From positions 62,001 to 126,000 of the forward strand of contig JAXQJY010000023.1 of NCBI GenBank assembly GCA_037042185.1: 64,000 nucleotides of DNA, in the 5' to 3' direction. Origin of the DNA: Sordariomycetes sp. S80-01Y (Eukaryota; Ascomycota; Sordariomycetes). Within the stretch, counting starts at the first letter, position 1. Every line of letters begins with the position of its first letter. Both the position numbers and the translations under genes were made by a program. The notes below the pieces were generated by a model. The model was not told where the DNA came from. It saw nothing but the letters and a program-made list of their open reading frames with translations, and did not search any database. This document shows, one piece after another, positions 45,720 through 56,972 of this stretch.

Positions 45720-47331
45720 TTAAACCTTGCCCTTCCAGCCCATGCCCAGTTTCTTCATCCTCACAACCTTACTCGCGATCAGAAAAACAAACGCCAGAGC
45801 AAGACTACACCCCGCGAAGGCCTGCGCACCCTCGTAGCCTCCGCCGCTGTCGATGATGGCCCCGGCAATCGGCGGGCCTGTCAAGACGGCGAAGCTCACG
45901 ATTGTGAAGGTCATGCCCATTCTCACCCCGAGCTTCCTGAGGTCCGTGGTCAGAAATGACAGCGCGGCGGGGAACAGGCTCTGGATACCCGCCGCGAAAA
46001 TGCCGTAGAAGACGGTCCAGACGTAGAGGCCGGACGGCGTGCGGACGGCCATCCAGCAGAAGACTATGGTGGAGGTTGTGCCGCAGATGGGGATGAACAT
46101 ATTGACAGCGCCGATGCGGTCTGCGATGAAATTGGGAACTAGGCGACCGATTGCGCCGATGCCGTTGATGATGAGGAGGAGGTTGAGGGAGTCGGTGAAG
46201 GAGAATGGCGAGACGGGGAGGGCGTCGCGAGAGAAGGCCGCCAGGTAGTAGAAGGGAAAGTAGACGCCCCAGAAGAACTTATACGCATTATTATGTATTC
46301 AAGGGGGAAAGAGGGCGCAGAAGCAGAGGGCAAGACTTACGCAAAAGGCGGCCGTGGCGTAGAATGTGTATTCCATCTCTTTGAAGGCTGCCAGCTCGAC
46401 CAACGGCCCAGCCTTTCTGGGCTTTATCCGGGGCTTGCTCAGAAGGTTCGAGACCGCCAGGCTCGCGAGCTGAACAAGACCAATTGCCCGGATAGTCCAG
46501 GGAAACCCGATTCTCGGCAGCAATTCTCTCGCCATGACCGGGAAGATCAAACCTCCGGTAACAGAGCCGCAGGCGGCGATGCCCAACGCAAGGGCTCTCT
46601 TCTTGAGGAAGTAGGTCGAAATCAACGCCAAACTGGGACAGAAGAGGAACCCGTTGCCCACGCCGATGCAGATGCCCTGGGCGAGCATGAACTGCCAGTA
46701 CGTCTTGCACAACGACGTCATGAAGATGCCCGTAAGCTGGATGATACTCCCGGCGATGAACAGCGGCCTGAAGAAGCCGGCGTCCGTGAGGCGTCCGGTG
46801 AAAGTGCCGAGGAAGAAGAGGAGGAAGACGGTCAGGGAGCCGATGAAGGAGATCTCAAAGGACGAGCGTTCGGGAAGAAGGGTTGGGAGGTAGTCTTGCC
46901 AGACGCCGAAGGAGTTGATCCAACCCCAGCTGTTCGAAATGACGAAGTGACCCGAGATACCTATCTGCTTTAGGAACCATTTCAGTATGATTTCTTCAAG
47001 GCCACTTACACTGCGCCCAAGCTTGCCTGCCCCCGTCAGGTGGAGGTCCCGGATCAATGCTCGACCTCGAGGTGACTCGACTCATGAACCGACCCAGACC
47101 AGTGGTTGCGCCCTCATCTTCCGAATCATCTGAACTGTCCTGCTGCGCAGCGTAATCGGCCGTGGGGACTTGCGGATTTGACGTCGCCGGTTCCAAGTGA
47201 TTGATGCCATTGCTGCCGCTGTTGTCCCCTAACTGCGAGTCCTTGTCAAGAACCCCCTTTTCCTCATCCATGTGACGGTCTCTTGGAACTGCCCTCTCAG
47301 CCATGTCCACATTGTTAATGTTCTCACCCAT
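45720..47331 (-). CDS. MFS transporter, monocarboxylate (MCT/SLC16-like) family
   Basis: Membrane carrier of the fungal MCT-like branch; the substrate is unknown (monocarboxylates are the family model, but many fungal members move other metabolites). Three exons: 47331-47010, 46960-46341 and 46277-45720; introns 49 and 63 bp; product 499 residues. A charged cytosolic tail of about 95 residues ends in PPPDGGRQAWAQ, the usual MCT entry motif, then the first helix ..ISGHFVISNSWGWINSFGV. Twelve helices can be traced, including FIGSLTVFLLFFLGTFTGRL, LAQGICIGVGNGFLFCPSLA and FIADRIGAVNMFIPICG. The second intron ends in AAG. Both splices are required to keep helices 1 and 6-7 intact. The gene stands alone, with no linked enzyme to suggest a substrate. 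Confidence 0.93.
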
Positions 47332-48357
47332 CTCGGCCCATCGTTTATCAAAGCTGCTCTCCGATTCCAGTCCGACAGCCCGACAAGTCTCGAGTCCGCT
47401 GAGGGTTCGTACTTCGTGACTTCACCCTCTCGTATCTGCGGATTGAAACCTGAAATTAGATCCTATTTGCAATCAATCACAACAGCACGGAAAGGACAGC
47501 GACCAGAAGATCAGAAGAGATGAGATGTCCGGAAGATGTTAATTCAGCGGCCGGAGACGCCCTTCCATCGGCATGGGGGACCCCCAGTCTTTTTCCGTGA
47601 CCAAATCGGCCGCAAACCGGCCTCGAGCCCGGCCCCGATTCAAAGGGCCCGCCAAAATTACAAATCAAATGAAATGTGTGGCCATCGTCTCTGGAAGAAT
47701 TAAGGCAGCTGCAGGTTGCAGCACCGTGTGGAGGTGGAAATGTCGGGCTTGGCTGCGATGCATCTTATTCCCGACCAACACAGGGGAAATGACTTCTTCC
47801 AGCCTCGCCCACTGGCGAACTTGTCAACGCATCGGGAGACTTGAAGTACATAATGGGCCTTTTCCCCCCGAAGCGAATCCTGTGCAAGGGCCGCTGTGAT
47901 CCATTTGAGTACCCCGACCCTTTAGCGGTTACCGACTAGGCCCTTCACGAAAGGCTCGAAAGACTTGTCATCGAGCGATGTCGGCGGCTTCAAATTGACG
48001 CCTCGCTGGACCACAGTCGGTTCGCCGAGTTCCACTCCTCCTGACCGAAGACGAGGCGCCCGCTGCTCACTACCAGCGGTTGATCAAAGGGGCAGGTGCA
48101 GCACGAGATTGACGCAAGATTGTGGCCAAATATGGTCGGAAGACATGGTGGTTATTTGACACATGTTGCTCACATCTCATCTAGTATTACAACCCATTTC
48201 CGTCTAACCATCATTAATTCACCGCCCGCCCAAGAAATCGAACATCAGATCGCCCCGTACCCGTAGCAAAGTATTTCACCAGTAAGGTGTCAGCCCATAT
48301 CCCGGTATAGTGGTCATGCATTGTCTTGACTGCCCATGGATATTTGAAGAGGCATAA
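47332..48357. other. Intergenic: MFS promoter and 3' end of the repeat-protein gene
   Basis: About 1 kb between two minus-strand genes. No supported gene and no clear motif; short frames lack family features. Confidence 0.55.
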
Positions 48358-51300
48358 TTAGTCGTCGCTGAGAGACTTGCGACCCCGTGGGAGGAGACTC
48401 CAAAGGCGGCGGCGAAGGCTGGAACCAACGCCATCACGCCGGACGATGTAATGAGGAGAGTCGGCGCGACAACGAGCAGCATCGCATCCGTTGTCAGTCC
48501 AACCAACGCGGATGTCGTCAGCCCACCAGACGCGGAGATCGAGGCCAACACGGAGGGTGATGAGGACAGAGGTGATGTCGGTGTAGCCTTCGAGCTCGAT
48601 AGGAGTCAAGGAACACGCTGAGGCGGGATAGGAAGAACATACCGGAACTCGCTTGGTTTCCGACCAAGGCACTGCCTCAGAAGCACCGGTATTCTCGTTG
48701 TAGGTGTACGCTGAGATCTCAAACTCGCACCACTGCTCGTTGCCTTCTGCAGCACAGCCAAGGCTGGCACCATACAGGCTGAACCGGAAACATGGACTGG
48801 CGAAGTGAGGACCGACACCAATCTCTGCAGTATCTCCAGAGCCGGAGCCCGCAGAGCCTGACAGACTGGGTGGGATGAACTCGACGAGCTGACCACCGGA
48901 GGATGGGAGATAAGACCCGGCTTGGGAAGAGGGAGGTATCACCGCAAAGCCGTTGGAGAACCAGAAGTCATCAACGGGGTTGTAAACCTGGCCAGACTCG
49001 AGATCGTCAAACTGCCGGGGTCAGTAAGGGGACCCAAGCTTATTTTCCAACCAACTTACGTCCAATGTCATATTGCCTACTTTGCCACCAGCCGAGCACA
49101 CAGTGGGTGTGGATGGGTTTGGGGATGGGCTCGACGGGGGTGGCAACGGTGTGCTGGAATTGGCCCAAGCAGGGAAGTTCGCAGGGCTGTAGGCGGTTAG
49201 CTTTGGAATCAGGCTACAAGATTATTTAACGTACTTTTCCTGACGTCGTACTAGGCGGGCAGCACCACCAGCTGCTTCTGGAGTGATGGTTGCTAGCGTA
49301 GTCAGAGGGTAGTTGATGGTGTATGTGGTCGTCTGCTCAGGGATCAGGTTGGCCCACGTCGTAGTTTGCAACGTGGTGCAGGGTGAACTCACGGCAGGAG
49401 ATGGAGTCGCTTTGGAGCCACCGCCGTAGTTAGCAGCAGCAGAAGGCCAAAGGGTGATCTCAGATGGAAACCCACTGTCGGCGGCATCATTGCTAGCATC
49501 ATATGGAGGGGCTTGATTTGAGCCAGGAAACTGGGAACCATCTTCAGCACCGGAATTTGACCCGTAAGGAGGTAATTGGTCCGATCCTGTCAATGGGGCA
49601 CCGTTGCTGAACGGGTCATCGTAGGCTGGGGGCAAGCCTGACGCACCAGGCAGATCGGCACCTCCAGGAACGCCTGTGACGAAAGGAGGAAGATCACCGG
49701 AACCGGGAAGGGCACGGCCATCCGTGAAGATAGGGGTGAAGGGACCACCCGGTAAGCTATCGTTGGGGAGACTAGCTTCATAGCCGCTGAGCTGAGGCTG
49801 AGGAGGGAGAGCGCTGGTAAGGGCAGGGCTAGATGGAGTTACCGGCGGAAGACCAGCAGTGATAGCTGGAGATCCAGGGGTGAAGACCACGGTTTGAACA
49901 ACCGGGGTTGGAAGACCGTCGGGTCCGATGCTGATTGCAGTGAAAGATGTCGTAATGGCACCGCTATTCGGCAACGGAACGATACCCGATGGCAAGCCAG
50001 TCAGGGGTGGGACAGCAGAGGGGAATCCAATAGTGGTGCCAGTTGGAGTCTCCATGCCGCCAGGAACGGTAAATGTAGTCTCAACGATTGTCGGCAGACC
50101 ATCAGCTCCCAGGACGGTGAAGCTTGTGCAGGAGGTGGAAACAGAACCGCCTTGATCAGTCTGATCAGCATTTCCAGGCAGTCCAGTGATCTGACCAGGG
50201 ATAGCGGGAGGAAAGCCATCGGACGGTAGCTGGGGGAGTGCACCATCTGCAGTCTGGGGGGCTGGGATCGCATAAGTCGATTCGACAATAGTTGGCAGGC
50301 CATCGGCACCGACATATGTGTAAGTGGCACACGTGGTAAGATCCGTGTTGGAACTATCAGGATAGCTTCCCGGCAGAATGCTTCCGGTTGTGAGTGGCGC
50401 CGGAACGACATATGTTGACTCGATGAGGCTGGGTTGACCATCTGCGCCAATGTATGTGTAAGTTGCGCAAGTGGTGATGCCAGAGCCGTTGGGATCACCA
50501 GAACCTTCTGGTAAGGCAGCCCCGGTAGCCAGAGGGCTGGGGGCGGGTAGTGTCGTAGCGACAATGGTGGGCAGTCCGTCGCCTCCGAGATACGTATAGG
50601 TAGTGACTATGCTCCCTTCCTGATCTCCAGATGGATAAGGAAGTCCTGTTGGAAGATTACCGGAGATCCCAGACGTCACAAAGGGAGAGGAACCTTGACT
50701 GAATAGTGGCCTGGAAGGATCGCCAGCCACAGTGGCGACCAGCGTTGTCTCGACAGCAGTGGGGAGGCCATCAGCACCGGTAACGGTGTAGGTGAAACAA
50801 GTCGTCGTGCCGCCGCTGCCAGGAAGTCCTTGAGATGCATTGGGGATTCCTGTTGGAAGCCCCCCAGAGCCGCTTGAATTTGGTCCGATGATCACAGTCG
50901 AATCAACAACGGTGGGCAAACCGTCTGTGCCAACGACCGTGTGGCTGAAGCAGGTGGCGACAGCATCAGATCCTGGGGCATTGACTGAAGCATCAGAAAC
51001 TGATAGAATGCCGGATGGAAGACTACCAGACTCATCAAGTACCGCTTCAGGGGCTGAAGCGAGGATAGTCGAATGGGAAATGGTGGGTAGACCGTCTGCG
51101 CCGATGTACGTGAAGCTGAAACAGGAAGTCACTTCTTGCTGGTGAGGGGTAACCCCTGAAAGCCCGGAAGGTAAAGGGACGCTGGGCAAAGCAGCTGAGG
51201 CCTCGGTGGGAGGATTGGCAGGAGTTGCTACCACTGTCGATTCCATAGGAGTCGGGAGGCCGTCAGCGCCGATCACAGTGAATGTAAGACACGTAGTGAG

Positions 51301-52861
51301 TGGTGAGCCTCCGTCCCCGTCTGAGGGCAGACCAGTAGGCAAAACCCCAGAAGCTGTCACAGCAGGAAATCCGAGAGGTGACGAATGAGTTGCTCCAGGC
51401 CAGGGTATGGGACCAAGATCACCAGTAACAGGAATACCACTGGGAAGTGTCCAAGTGTGATGAGCGACAGTGGGAAGGCCATCAGGCCCAATTGTAGTGA
51501 TGGTTGCACATGTGGTGTATTCGGGGGCAGGACTGCCATCCTATGGCAAGCCACCAGAACCACCATCAGAGGATGGACTCGGGAAAGTTCCACCATCAGT
51601 GGCCGGTACCTGAGGGCGCGGCTCAAGATTAGATGCTGAACCACCAGACGGGACAGCCCGATCCCTGCCGGAATCGTCAGGAGCTTCGATAACAACGGTT
51701 GGTTTCCCGTCAGGACCGATAATCGTCTTCGTGGTGGGAGTACCAGAATCGGAACCATCATTGATAGGGCCGCCAGAACCTGAGCCATAGTCTGCAGGCC
51801 CGCCGGTGGGAGAGCCTTCTAGCGTCAAAGTATGAGTAGACAATATGGTGACTTGACTGAGGCCGTCGGGGCCACTGGTCCAGAAGATGTCGGTGTCGGT
51901 CACGACTGTCTCCCATGGGTGTCCGTTATCTTGAGCGTCTGCACCAGTGCTCGTGGGCAGCGCGCCACTTTGCTGCCAAGAACTTGCGTCGTCGTCATAG
52001 GCAGTTGGGGATGATCCTAAGTTTCCACCAGACGTGGAAATTGGAGCCTGATCACTGGCTTCCTGGTTGGGATCATATGGAGCGTCCAATGGGCCACCTG
52101 CTGGGGAACCTCCAGTGTTGCCTGCTTGAGGAGCACCTGTGAATGTTTGAGAGTCCACAGCACCAGAATCATCATCTGCTTCGTCTCCACTTGAGGGGCT
52201 GTCTGGAGATATAGTGCCCCAGATATCAATTGTGACCGTTGTGAAGATGGCGGAATCATCAGTTGCAGAAGGAACAGACCCATCGGAACCACCAGCTGGA
52301 ACGAAGGGACCAGAAGCAGAAGGGATAGAGGGGACAGGGCCGGTAGGAGCAGCATCACCGGAAGCGTCGGATGGATTTTGGTCGGTCTCAAGAGGGACAC
52401 CAGCGGTGACGAAGATGGTGGTAGTGGGGTTGAGAGTCTGGGTGACCGTGAGAATACGGGCCAAGCCTTGAGACCCGCCTCCAGGACCAGAGTCACTAGC
52501 CTGTCCGTGCTCATCAGGCCAGGAACCATCAGTGTTGTCTGTCGGAGAGTCGGAAGGCCAGTCACCGTCAGAGTTGCCGACGGAGGAATCGGCAGGGATG
52601 CTTGGAGCGACGGTGACGAAGACAGTAGTCGTGCCCTCAAGGACGCAGGTTGGGTCGTCTGAGAGGCTACCTGCACCATCTCCAGGGGACCAAGCCTGAG
52701 TGAGCGGGAAGGGTCCTTCGTTGGGATCTCTGAAAGCGAGTCAGGGGACTAAGGGGTAACCAGGGCTCTTGAAAGACTCACTCGTACTCAGGAGCTTGCG
52801 CTAAGGATCGGCTCACGAGGCCGCCCGCAACGAGCGTCCCAAGGGTATTCGGAGCACGCAT
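48358..52861 (-). CDS. Large secreted protein with GxDGLPT repeats and Cys-rich C-terminal domain
   Basis: Not matched to a named protein. Five exons: 52861-52782, 52729-51610, 51540-49235, 49186-49060 and 49011-48358; introns 52, 69, 48 and 48 bp; product 1,428 residues. Residues 1-21 are a signal peptide (MRAPNTLGTLVAGGLVSRSLA). Residues 22-400 are Ser/Gly/Asp/Pro-rich, with threonine strands such as TTTVFVTVAPS. About ten repeats follow (roughly 404-950), each centred on T-x-C-x-T-x-T-x-x-G-A-D-G-L-P-T and 45-72 residues apart. A Gly/Pro/Asn-rich stretch leads to a dibasic RR at 1165-1166, a possible Kex2 site. The C-terminal part (about 1170-1428) has several Cys and ends its fold with WWADDIRVGWTDNGCDAARC, then a basic tail. 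No GPI signal is seen. Wall or matrix adhesin is an inference. TAG at 51543-51541 is read as the end of intron 2. Confidence 0.85.
49881..51516 (-). repeat. Coding tandem repeat, about ten GxDGLPT units
   Basis: Ten units can be picked out in the translation by the core DGLPT (once DGQPS), each preceded by a Thr/Cys/aromatic strand such as TTCATYTYVGA and followed by a strand such as IVESTYA. Spacing is 135-217 bases. The linkers between cores vary far more than the cores. Two further degenerate copies (GPDGLSQV and GPDGKPTV) lie upstream in exon 2. Confidence 0.85.
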
Positions 52862-54239
52862 GGTCGGCACAACGTAATGGGACCACTATGCGAGGGCCGA
52901 GAGTGGTTGTACCAAAGGACGGATGACGTGGACCTAAGTTACGGGGCGATCAGGGAGCACCGGGGTGGTCAAAAGAGTGTGCGGCGCGGTATTTGAGATG
53001 AGTGAAGAGACAAAGGAGGGGATGAGGAGGTAGAGAATAGATGGGAAGTCGGACGATGAACGAGAGTAGAGACTTTTTGGGCTTGGAACCTGAACATGGA
53101 TGGACGAGAAGGTCCAATGTGGCCCGTGCATCAGCTTTGGGGTTTGCGTAAGGGACTGAAGAGCAAAAGCTCCTGCCTCAATGTGGGACGAAGCTGCGCG
53201 AAGACATCTTGTTGGGGAGTCTGGACTCCGATCGAGATTCCTCTGGGAGCTCGTCTGATGTTCAGAGGAAGGCACGCTCGACGTTGGCGCACAGTCATCG
53301 AGAAATTGTCTACTTCAATATCTCAGCCTTCTTATGAATGTTTGTAGCTAGACCGTCCAAATCTCTCGGGGTGTAATCGAATTCTATAGAGACGCTCCAT
53401 CAGGAGCTAGCTTCTCGAACTTTGCGTTTGTCCGTTAGGCCACAGTAGCTCAGGGGCTTCAGAAACACCCCAAGCTCCACAACGGTGATCTGGTGCCTCT
53501 CACACTGTCTGCGTATACTTGAACCTTCCCTCGACTTCAGCTTCAACACGATGTGAGCTGAGGTGACCCACACGCGTCGCGATCGCCCCCCTTTTCTCCA
53601 GGCAGGCATACCAAGGTCTGGAATCTTCCGCCGCGGCCAATGCACAACAGACAAAACTGCCACCTCATTCTCAGTGGACGAATACTCGCTTCAGCGTTTC
53701 AACTTGGTTGAGCCCAGAGAACGTACCTTCCTGGGTCACAAAGGCCATTAGAACTTGAACCTTCAGTACGTTTCTAGAGATTCCAGGGTCACTTGATCCC
53801 GGTACTAAAGGAGGTAAAGTTCACTTGGCGTCGGGTATTGGTCTGATATGGGAGGAGGTTGCGGGCGGACGGAATCTATAACTCTAATATCGGGCAGTTT
53901 AGCGTGAGAGAAAACTGTACATGTGTATCATGATGCCATCGGATTAGAAGGAACATTGAAACGACAGTCACAGACGAAAAGCTGCTACGAGAGGATGGAA
54001 GCAGGGACGCCATCAAAGATGAACAGCAATGAGAGGGGAGGTCAAGCTTGCTCCGTGCTGAAGAATTTTACTGGGCTAGGAGGACTACATCTGGATGGAG
54101 GAATGGGCCACTTGAAGATGACATGTCGCGACTTAATTTGCAGCTCAAAGAAAGGCAAGGAACGCTGGTAGGTGAATCAATCCAATTGTCCAAATCATTC
54201 AAACCCGACGAAGTGTGCGATGTACTCTAGTGACAGCCT
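52862..54239. other. Intergenic: repeat-protein promoter and EI24-like gene 3' end
   Basis: About 1.4 kb between two minus-strand genes. Short frames such as 53400-53663 lack an ATG start or family signal. I see no RNA gene or repeat. Confidence 0.55.
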
Positions 54240-55186
54240 TCACACTGCATCAGAATACGCCGGAGGAGGGTCATCATGCTCACCAACGGCGCCTTGCGGC
54301 TCTGGTGCAGCATCTAGCTGGGGCCTCCTCTCCGTTTCCATCTTTGCAGTCCAGATTGCGGCGCCAGTCGTTGTAGTTAACAGAAAGAAGAATGACAGGA
54401 TTGGGATGAGCTCGAGAATCATTGCAACTGTGCCAAACCAGATATCTTCCCATACCAGCTTTCTCGACTCTTTCTTTTTCTCATCCTTGGAAAACCCCTT
54501 GAGCTGGAACCATCTGTAATGGGAGAGCTTCCCTAGCCGGGTCCCGGTAATGATGATGAAAGCTGGCGTGCCGAACCAGGGAATCAAATTGAGAGGCAAA
54601 AATACGACCAGCTCGAGGATCTGGATGACGCTCCAAGGGGTGTAGATAGCTGAGCTTGTAGGCTTTCCAAGCATAGTGACTGCCGTGGGGGCATCCGTGA
54701 AGAGGACACGGTGAGGTGAGATCAGTTCAGTCCAGCCAAGCTTGATGAGGGTCGCCTGGTCAAGTCAGTATGTCAGAGTCCACACGAATTACGAGAGGAA
54801 CCCACATCAAACACATCAACACGGCACTCATCCACAAAAAAGCCTTCAAAGAGACCCTGGACGATCACCAAGCCCTCGCCCAAGACCAGCACAACGGCGT
54901 TGACCCAAGCACCCCATCCGTGAAAGATGGCGAGGAAGGCATACTGCGGCAGAAACGCAAAGGTGAACAAAATGAAGTACACCAGAAACGATATCAAAGA
55001 CAAAGGCAGGAGCCGGCTGAAGAACAATGGCCAATACTCCTTATTTCGCACGAAGTACCAGATGCCACGGAGAGGGTATGACGCAGCGAGTCCAGCGCGC
55101 TGCGCGTAGCCGGCACTGCGGTGAAAAGGGTCAGATGCAGGCGCGTCGACACGCGACGTCAGGGGACTGCGCTCGTTCTGCGACAT
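54240..55186 (-). CDS. EI24-domain membrane protein (outer spore wall RRT8/LDS-like)
   Basis: Two exons, 55186-54806 and 54755-54240, with a 50-bp intron (branch CTGAC, acceptor CCAG); product 298 residues. The start MSQNERSPLTSRVDA is the first ATG; the open frame further upstream has none. Hydrophobic segments appear at about 55-80 (PLFFSRLLPLSLISFLVYFI), 88-115, 163-195 (ILELVVFLPLNLIPWFGTPA) and 235-260 (ILELIPILSFFFLLTTTTGA). The motif FVDECRVDVFDATL at the splice junction and the LNLIPWFGTPAF segment are of the EI24/CysZ type. Fungal relatives include yeast Rrt8, Lds1 and Lds2, which are lipid-droplet and spore-wall proteins; function here is by family only. The C-terminus carries PPPAYSDAV, a PPxY motif of the kind bound by WW-domain ubiquitin ligases such as Rsp5. 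Confidence 0.85.
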
Positions 55187-56072
55187 GTTGGCAGCTCGAA
55201 TACCAAGCGATTGGGCGTTGAGAGTGACTATCGCGATCTCGGTGGTGGTGACACAGGAGGTTGGTGGTGATGAAGTCCTGGCTGAGTAAGGCTGGCCACA
55301 TGCCAAGAACGATGGTGGGAGTGCCGCGTACGTCACTCAGGCAGCCAGCCACTGGCAGTGCCGATTGGTGGAGGGCACGTACATTGCCCCTCTAGGAGAT
55401 GCCGCTTTCGATAGCATGTGATGTGTCGTGGAGGAAAGGCACACGATGACATGATACAAATAAATGGCCTGAACAACAGGCAGCCGTGAGGCTTGGAGCT
55501 TGTGTCCCCGGCTCCTTATGGACAATCCCTTCTTTCCTCCGGTTGTGAGTCAGCCAGGCATGAGGGTGAAGAGAAACGTGGGCGCACTGTTGCTTCTAGG
55601 CCATTTTCTTGCCCATCACAAGTTGGCAGCCAGATCACAGGCAGCCCCTGGAATAAAGAACTCGCAATCGTTCTGTCCTTCATAGCACCCAACAAGCCAA
55701 TCTTTTGACTTATCACCTGGATCGAGCGTGACCCGGCCATTAAGCTTTTTTTTTGCCTTCCCTACTACGCGCAGACCCCTGACGAAGCCAAGTTTGTGGG
55801 GTCCCAGGGATGTGCGCCTGTGACATCACGGTCTGCTTCAGCACCAACGCGAAAGGCCTCCCAAGCACGGGTCAAGACGGGTAAGCGCTGGTATTATGTG
55901 ATCCTTATAGCTGGGCATCTGCTCTTCGTCTCACTCTCGGCCATGTGCTTCTCTCTCTTTTTCCATCAATGATTACACCTGCACTTCCCAGGTACCCCGA
56001 GGATTGAACCGCTCACAATTGTGACCTCCGTACATTGACGCAACCTAGAGATAGGACCACAACACCGGCAGA
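55187..56072. other. Divergent intergenic region
   Basis: 886 bases between the EI24-like gene and the unknown protein at 56073. It has a T-run near 55747 and CT-rich leader sequence near 55920-55990. No gene is supported. Confidence 0.55.
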
Positions 56073-56723
56073 ATGGGCGAGAAAAGTGACTACCCTCGAC
56101 TCTTCCCTCCCCAAATGGATGCGGGTCTCGAGTTCAAATGGTCAAAGACCTACTGCCTCGGCACTCCCAACAACAAGAAGATGTTCTGTGTCGATTTCCC
56201 CAGGGGTATGTTCAAACGCGACCGCCCCCTCGCAGTGCTTCACGCAGGTCCATCCGAGAAGGATCCGCCCCTAGCTATTGCCGACTACGAGCCCGGCAAC
56301 AAGAAGACACAGATAATTACGATCCCTCCGAGACCGGGAAGTGGCCGGGACACCGAGGTCGTTGCTAAGATGACACCTTACATCGGTGGATGGATGGACA
56401 TCACGCACAGTTTCTTTGCACCGTGTGGTCCGGAGGGTAAGCTGGAAGAGTTTCAATGGAGGCTGCATGAGAGCGACCCTAATATCAAGGCTATTGGATC
56501 TTACGGGTTCAATTTGCATTGGATCTCAGGCGGGAAGGAGGAGGTTGTCGCGATCATGGCCATGGGAAAGTCCATGTCTATGTCGAAGTGGTACACCTTT
56601 GCTTTTGTTGGCGAGGGACTTGCGGGAACCTTTGGAGATGATTGGGAGATTGCGGCAGTCATGGGAGGAATTCGGACGTACTATCTCGAGGATCTGAGAG
56701 TTGCGGGCGCTACCGCTGCGTAG
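56073..56723 (+). CDS. Unknown single-exon protein, 216 residues
   Basis: I do not recognise the family. The frame is a single exon starting MGEKSDYPRLFPPQMDAG and ending DLRVAGATAA. No signal peptide is present. The middle has alternating hydrophobic strands (PLAVLHAG, TQIITIPP, EEVVAIMAMG), and Trp/Phe/Gly residues are frequent. The last 35 residues (DDWEIAAVMGGIRTYYLEDL) look like a hydrophobic C-terminal helix. A beta barrel closed by such a helix would resemble the tubby C-terminal/LURP-like fold, but this is only a guess from layout. Coding is supported by the clean start, balanced composition and strong third-position GC. It lies 249 bases upstream of the GFA-type gene on the same strand; no functional link is visible. 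Confidence 0.8.
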   Translation: MGEKSDYPRLFPPQMDAGLEFKWSKTYCLGTPNNKKMFCVDFPRGMFKRDRPLAVLHAGPSEKDPPLAIADYEPGNKKTQIITIPPRPGSGRDTEVVAKMTPYIGGWMDITHSFFAPCGPEGKLEEFQWRLHESDPNIKAIGSYGFNLHWISGGKEEVVAIMAMGKSMSMSKWYTFAFVGEGLAGTFGDDWEIAAVMGGIRTYYLEDLRVAGATAA

Positions 56724-56972
56724 GGAATCCGAGCCTCCGAGTACTAAATGATGAAATGACATTGGGCGGTATCAGGCGATAAACCCGCCACACACAAATT
56801 TTATTTCTTTTCGCTCAGTTCTCAAAATTTTCAATCAGCATCTCGACTTCCTAATCGAGGCTTGTGTCGTCTCATGTCATTCCAAGGGCGCCCTTCAGCC
56901 ATAAGAACTCTAATCTCCGCATCTCCCCAACTCCTCACTTTCACCCATTTGAACCCCATACATTACTCCATA

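Noticed and set aside
48358-52861. Reading the repeat-protein gene as two genes or a pseudogene because of the in-frame TAG
   Set aside because: The frame is the same on both sides, repeats and composition continue, and a phase-0 intron explains the TAG; kept as one gene with a flagged junction.
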